Shown: in pieces, positions 63,090 to 64,000 of the stretch
Position numbering within the stretch: position 1 is the first letter of the stretch
Layout of the letters: every line of letters starts with the position of its first letter
Notes under the pieces: model-generated
What the model saw: only the letters and a program-made list of their open reading frames with translations
The model's database searches: none
Told to the model about the DNA's origin: nothing
Source: Mucilaginibacter jinjuensis
GTDB taxonomy: Bacteria > Bacteroidota > Bacteroidia > Sphingobacteriales > Sphingobacteriaceae
Direction of reading: 5' to 3'
Length of the DNA stretch: 64,000 nucleotides
Assembly: GCF_028596025.1 (NCBI RefSeq)
Contig: NZ_CP117167.1
Coordinates: forward strand, 3,968,001-4,032,000
Position numbers and translations under genes: made by a program

Positions 63090-63171
63090 CGTCATTGCGA
63101 GGTACGAAGCAATCGCGAACTTTACAGAGCCGCTCTGCTTATCGGGGATTGCTTCGTACCTCGCAATGACG
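63090..63171. repeat. REP-like palindromic element, full copy
   Basis: The left arm starts CGTCATTGCGAGGTACGAAG and the right arm is its complement ending CTCGCAATGACG, with a ~30-nt centre. The first 31 bases recur inverted at 16093-16123. Together with the previous element it fills most of the 309-bp gap between htpG and the DUF4251 gene. Confidence 0.85.
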
Positions 63172-63205
63172 AGTAAAGGCCTATAAACCAATAAAGTTCA
63201 TTGCC

Positions 63206-63718
63206 ATGAAATCAATAAAACACATCCTCATCCTATTCATTGCCCTCACAACCATTACCACTGCATTCGCCCAAACAACACCAACCAAGGCCGATAAAAA
63301 GAAAGCCCAGCAAGATGCCGTAAAAGCATTGGTTGAATCGCAGCATTATACATTTATAGCGCAATACGCTAACCCGCTGGGTGGTGGCCACCGTTATCTT
63401 ACCTCTGATTATGATCTTAAAATCAGGAAAGATTCATTGATTGCTTACCTGCCTTATTTTGGCCGGGCTTATTTTGATACAGGTTATGGCAGCAGCGACA
63501 ACGGCATTAAGTTTACCTCAACCAAGTTTACCTACAAAATAACTGCTAAGAAAAAAGGTGGCTGGGATGTAATTATCAAACCGTCCGACGTAAAGTATAT
63601 GGATACTGTTAACATGTATATTTCTGCCGATGGCTATACCAATGTACAGTTTACCATCACCAACAAAAGCGCCATTTCATTTGACGGGGTTTTAAAGGAT
63701 AAGGCAACGAAGAAGTAA
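63206..63718 (+). CDS. DUF4251 domain exported protein
   Basis: 170 residues with a signal peptide (ILILFIALTTITTAFAQ) and the DUF4251 pattern: ALVESQHYTFIAQYANPLGGGHRYLTSDYDLKIRKDSLIAYLPYFGRAY and a C-terminal beta-rich half ending FDGVLKD. The family is limited mostly to Bacteroidota and of unknown function; location periplasm or outer membrane. A single gene. Confidence 0.85.
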   Translation: MKSIKHILILFIALTTITTAFAQTTPTKADKKKAQQDAVKALVESQHYTFIAQYANPLGGGHRYLTSDYDLKIRKDSLIAYLPYFGRAYFDTGYGSSDNGIKFTSTKFTYKITAKKKGGWDVIIKPSDVKYMDTVNMYISADGYTNVQFTITNKSAISFDGVLKDKATKK

Positions 63719-63722
63719 TTTT

Positions 63723-63804
63723 AATTTGTCAATTAGTTAATTTGTCGATTTGACAATGCTTTTCAAAAAGGCATTTCATTAACAAATTACCGAATTGACA
63801 AATT
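63723..63804. repeat. Inverted-repeat spacer between convergent genes
   Basis: AATTTGTCAATTAGTTAATT at the left and AATTACCGAATTGACAAATT at the right are near-perfect complements (20 of 23 positions over the full arms). The inner part ATGCTTTT / AAAAGGCAT forms a second stem, so the element can end transcription from both sides. Confidence 0.6.
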
Positions 63805-63806
63805 AT

Positions 63807-64000
63807 CTAATTAGCTTCATGCTTCCTAATCTTCACAAAAACCAGCTTACTCGTAGGCGTATTGCTTTTATCAGCAGCGCTGCTTAATGGGATCAGCACG
63901 TTTCCTTCTGGATAATAAACTGCTGTATTACGTTCTGGAATATCATAAGCTACGATGATAAACAAACGGGCAACTCGCTCTATTCCATCATAATGGCTCG
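63807..64000 (-). CDS. 3' end of an FdhF/YdeP-like molybdopterin oxidoreductase gene, truncated by window edge
   Basis: The minus strand is open from 64000 to the TAG at 63807-63809 and encodes the last 63 residues. The segment IIVAYDIPERNTAVYYPEGN, then LIPLSSAADKSNTPTSK and VFVKI, matches the C-terminal domain of the FdhF/YdeP family of molybdopterin-dependent oxidoreductases (the NVLIPLxSxADKSNTPxSK pattern). The catalytic part lies outside the window, so the reaction cannot be stated. Confidence 0.68.
   Translation of the reverse strand, partial: SHYDGIERVARLFIIVAYDIPERNTAVYYPEGNVLIPLSSAADKSNTPTSKLVFVKIRKHEAN

Overview
The window looks like a chromosomal segment of a Bacteroidota species of the Sphingobacteriaceae type (Mucilaginibacter/Pedobacter-like; inferred, not searched). 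The evidence is a SusC/SusD pair, many lipoprotein and outer-membrane families typical of that phylum, DUF4097, DUF3667, DUF4199 and DUF4251 proteins, A/T-rich translation starts without Shine-Dalgarno sites, promoter words of the TAnnTTTG type, and dispersed palindromic spacers. I see no tRNA, rRNA, CRISPR array or transposase.

Left part (1-28 kb), mostly core and housekeeping genes: the end of a CBM48-like protein, a small membrane protein with an ABC ATPase, a PhzF-like enzyme, SMC, an S41 peptidase lipoprotein, a LolD-like ATPase operon with a degenerate HAD protein, SucC, a tandem array of three 29-30 residue hydrophobic peptides (10935-11306), an FMN glutamate-synthase-like protein, YceI, a PAS/HisKA protein lacking an ATPase domain, a Sua5/YrdC protein, a nucleoside-permease-like MFS protein, DUF3667, a zinc alcohol dehydrogenase, a GH3 + GH9 beta-glucan operon, a porin, a membrane-anchored LuxR protein with DUF4199, and a VOC protein.

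Right part (27-61 kb): a large export locus. Three minus-strand operons can be drawn. Operon A is ABC ATPase - TolC. Operon B is an 87-residue exported protein - two FtsX/MacB-type permeases - DUF4097. Operon C is an HlyD/MacA-like adaptor - ABC ATPase - five permeases - DUF4097. The first gene of each operon is preceded by the same composite promoter region: two direct repeats of GTACG-N4-TGWWACA exactly 22 bp apart, then an IHF-consensus-like site, then a sigma-54-like TGG(T/C)ATG box, with nearly constant spacing. On the other side of a SusC/SusD pair lie an NtrC-type sigma-54 activator and its histidine kinase, followed by an FMN reductase and HtpG. I infer that this two-component system co-regulates the three operons, which together supply every part of a MacAB-TolC-like envelope exporter.

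The most unusual items are the three tandem micropeptides, whose strictly synonymous divergence in the core shows they are real genes; the three-copy sigma-54 enhancer architecture; the sevenfold permease expansion; and the low-complexity repeated words placed directly in front of each permease of operon C. The window ends with DUF4251 and the 3' end of an FdhF/YdeP-like oxidoreductase gene.
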